NCBI GenBank assembly: GCA_013329105.1
Contig: DUKW01000096.1
Location: 1-6,619, forward strand
Direction of reading: 5' to 3'
Length of the DNA: 6,619 bases
Origin: Candidatus Methanomethylophilaceae archaeon
Lineage (GTDB): Archaea; Thermoplasmatota; Thermoplasmata; Methanomassiliicoccales; Methanomethylophilaceae
Part shown: positions 5,160-6,619 of the stretch, one piece after another
How the letters are laid out: each line of letters begins with the position of its first letter
How positions within the stretch are numbered: position 1 is the stretch's first letter
Notes under the pieces: model-generated
The model's database searches: none
Told to the model about the DNA's origin: nothing
Seen by the model: only the letters and a program-made list of their open reading frames with translations
Made by a program: the position numbers and the translations under genes

Positions 5160-6151
5160 AGAAAATATACCTCGTATCGGTAGGTGAAAGATCAGGTAAG
5201 ACCTTGCTGTCATTGGGTATCGCCCGAAACTTCCCAGGTAAAGTAAGGTTTTTCAAACCGTTCCGCGAGAACTTAGTGAGCACTCCAAAAGGATTGTTGG
5301 ATCAGGATGCCTTTCTGATGGCAGAGGTTCTTAAGATAGAGGACGTAGCTCCTCTTTCACCGTTAGTATATGATATCTACGATCCGGTCAGCATGGAGGA
5401 TATAATTGCTGCCTTTGATAACGCGTGCTCAGACGCCGAACTTGCTCTTATTGAGGGCAGCCGCGATCTGACCACCGGCTTTACTCACGAGCTGTCGCAT
5501 ATTGACATCGCAAATGCATTGGGCGCGTCTATAGTGGTGGTTTCATCTGATGATCCTTTAGCAATCGACAGCGTCTTCATGTTCGAAGCCCTGTGTCGGG
5601 AGAGAGGGGCACAGATCGCCGGAGTGGTGCTGAACAATTGTGAGAAGAGTAAGGCTAAGTGGTTAATGGAAAGCAAAGGGGTGACTGTCTCCGGAGAGAT
5701 CCCCAATATCCCCGAGCTGAAATCGTTCAAGGTTTGGGAAGTCGTCGAGATGTTGGACGCCAAGGTTTTGGCGGGCAAGGAGGGTTTGAACAGGGATGTT
5801 AAGAGCCTTCTGGTGGGGGCCATGAACCCTCAGACAGCCATACGCTATATGAGACGCAGCCATGCTAAGGCGGTTATTACCGGTGGGGACAGAACAGATA
5901 TACAGATGGCGGCTTTATCCACAGATACTTCCTGTATCGTGCTCACTGGCGGCATCCACCCTTCCAAAACGGTTATCTGTCGCGCAGACGAGTTGAAGGT
6001 TCCTCTTTTACTAGTGGACTATGATACGCTAACTTCAGCGGAGATGATAGAGCATCTGATCGCCCGCATCGAGCCCCGTGATCAGAAGAAACTGGATCAG
6101 ATCACCAGGGTGGTCAGGACAAAGGTAGATTTGGAGAGCATCTGGTCTTAA
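5156..6151 (+). CDS. Phosphotransacetylase N-terminal-like protein: BioD-like P-loop plus DRTGG domain
   Basis: A 331-residue cytoplasmic protein. The N-terminal half is a P-loop NTPase of the dethiobiotin-synthetase-like type (AAA_26): phosphate-binding GERSGKT at residues 10-16, FKPF at 33-36, LIEGSRD at 98-104 and VVLNN at 157-161. From about residue 212 it has a DRTGG domain with MNPQTAIRYM at 223-232 and the signature GGDRTD at 243-248. This arrangement equals the N-terminal regulatory part of long bacterial phosphotransacetylases, but the catalytic acetyltransferase domain is absent and the protein ends naturally after a short helical tail. It is often labelled 'phosphotransacetylase family', which overstates it: it should not transfer acetyl groups. 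Overlap with the fused acyl-CoA synthetase gene (ATGA, strong ribosome site) suggests it senses a nucleotide or metabolite and modulates or assists that enzyme; this role is inference. It ends against the convergent diphthine synthase gene. Confidence 0.88.
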   Translation: MKKIYLVSVGERSGKTLLSLGIARNFPGKVRFFKPFRENLVSTPKGLLDQDAFLMAEVLKIEDVAPLSPLVYDIYDPVSMEDIIAAFDNACSDAELALIEGSRDLTTGFTHELSHIDIANALGASIVVVSSDDPLAIDSVFMFEALCRERGAQIAGVVLNNCEKSKAKWLMESKGVTVSGEIPNIPELKSFKVWEVVEMLDAKVLAGKEGLNRDVKSLLVGAMNPQTAIRYMRRSHAKAVITGGDRTDIQMAALSTDTSCIVLTGGIHPSKTVICRADELKVPLLLVDYDTLTSAEMIEHLIARIEPRDQKKLDQITRVVRTKVDLESIWS

Positions 6152-6619
6152 TCATCATCCTCTATTATGTCTATGGGAGCGCCGGCAAAACTCACCAAAG
6201 CATAAGCTTCCATGAAGTGCAAGGTGCCGGGTATTACCAGGCTGTGAAGGGGTTTGCCAAGATCTTTGCTGAGAAGTGAACGAGGGCGCTCGCAGACGGT
6301 CATTTCATCATCGCTCCCTATCCTCGACGCCACACATATGACGCTTTTTTCATCAAGCAGGCCCTCTCCATAAAGATCCTCTGCTGCAAGAATCCATTCT
6401 ATACCCTCTTTGGCGCTCATATACCTCCCCTCCTCAGCACGTATGTCCAAAAGCACAAGGGAGTGCAGCCCCCTCTTCTTATTTTCTACTAAATGATCAT
6501 ATGGTGAGCGAGGTAACCAATTGTCGCCTCGGAAGGGCAATGTAATGGTCCTACCAAACTTATACGGTTGGAGGCCTAATGAGCTGGGGCAGGCAGAGAA
6601 GACGGGTACGCCGGGTATT
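6148..6619 (-). CDS. dphB: Diphthine synthase, C-terminal part
   Basis: The visible 156 residues are the C-terminal portion of a SAM-dependent methyltransferase that methylates the modified histidine of elongation factor 2 to diphthine, a step in diphthamide synthesis. The frame stays open to the right edge, so the N-terminal part (roughly 100 residues in a family of about 250-270) lies outside. Diagnostic stretches are GLQPYKFG (visible residues 15-22), SPYDHLVENKKRGLHSL, the LLDI that follows, RYMSAKEG, and near the end PLHSLVIPGTLHFMEAYAL, all typical of archaeal DphB/eukaryotic Dph5. The methionine at 6540 is internal, not the start, because conserved family sequence continues upstream of it. 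The protein ends in three Asp. The gene converges on the DRTGG-domain gene with a 4-nt overlap at the stop codons. Confidence 0.95.
   Translation of the reverse strand, partial: IPGVPVFSACPSSLGLQPYKFGRTITLPFRGDNWLPRSPYDHLVENKKRGLHSLVLLDIRAEEGRYMSAKEGIEWILAAEDLYGEGLLDEKSVICVASRIGSDDEMTVCERPRSLLSKDLGKPLHSLVIPGTLHFMEAYALVSFAGAPIDIIEDDD

Noticed and set aside
4638..5863. Minus-strand open frames within the acyl-CoA synthetase and DRTGG genes
   Set aside because: All are antisense to confidently identified coding sequence and resemble no family.
1..6619. CRISPR arrays, insertion sequences or attachment sites
   Set aside because: No spaced repeat array, transposase-like frame, terminal inverted repeats or target duplication was seen.

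Overview
The window looks archaeal, most plausibly from a Thermoplasmata-like or other euryarchaeal genome; that lineage guess is an inference. It encodes the end of a diphthine synthase (diphthamide is made on archaeal and eukaryotic EF-2, not on bacterial EF-G) and a fused ADP-forming acyl-CoA synthetase typical of archaea. Lead genes show TATA-like boxes about 25 nt before the start and little or no Shine-Dalgarno sequence, the pattern of leaderless archaeal transcripts. A downstream operon gene instead has a strong Shine-Dalgarno site.

Layout, left to right. On the minus strand, positions 1-1185 hold a two-gene unit: a DHH/DHHA1 phosphoesterase followed, with a 4-nt ATGA overlap, by a carboxymuconolactone decarboxylase-family gene that runs off the left edge. 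A compact divergent promoter region of about 110 nt separates it from a plus-strand predicted zinc metallopeptidase, then a small four-helix membrane protein ending near a U-rich terminator. From 2395 to 3059 no convincing protein gene is seen. This gap contains a GC-rich block (about 2543-2720) that folds on paper into three adjacent stem-loop arms, flanked by AT-rich DNA with TATA-like boxes. It is the best candidate in the window for something undescribed, namely an unidentified structured RNA.

From 3060 to 6151 a two-gene plus-strand operon encodes the fused acyl-CoA synthetase and, overlapping by ATGA with a strong ribosome binding site, a stand-alone homologue of the N-terminal BioD-like plus DRTGG module of phosphotransacetylase. 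Together they point to acetate/acetyl-CoA (or other acyl-CoA) energy metabolism, with the second protein as a probable nucleotide-binding regulator or partner. The operon converges on the diphthine synthase gene, and the two stop codons share a TTAA palindrome, leaving no room for a separate terminator between them.

Limits: all family calls come from reading motifs in the translated sequence. No database search or folding computation was possible.
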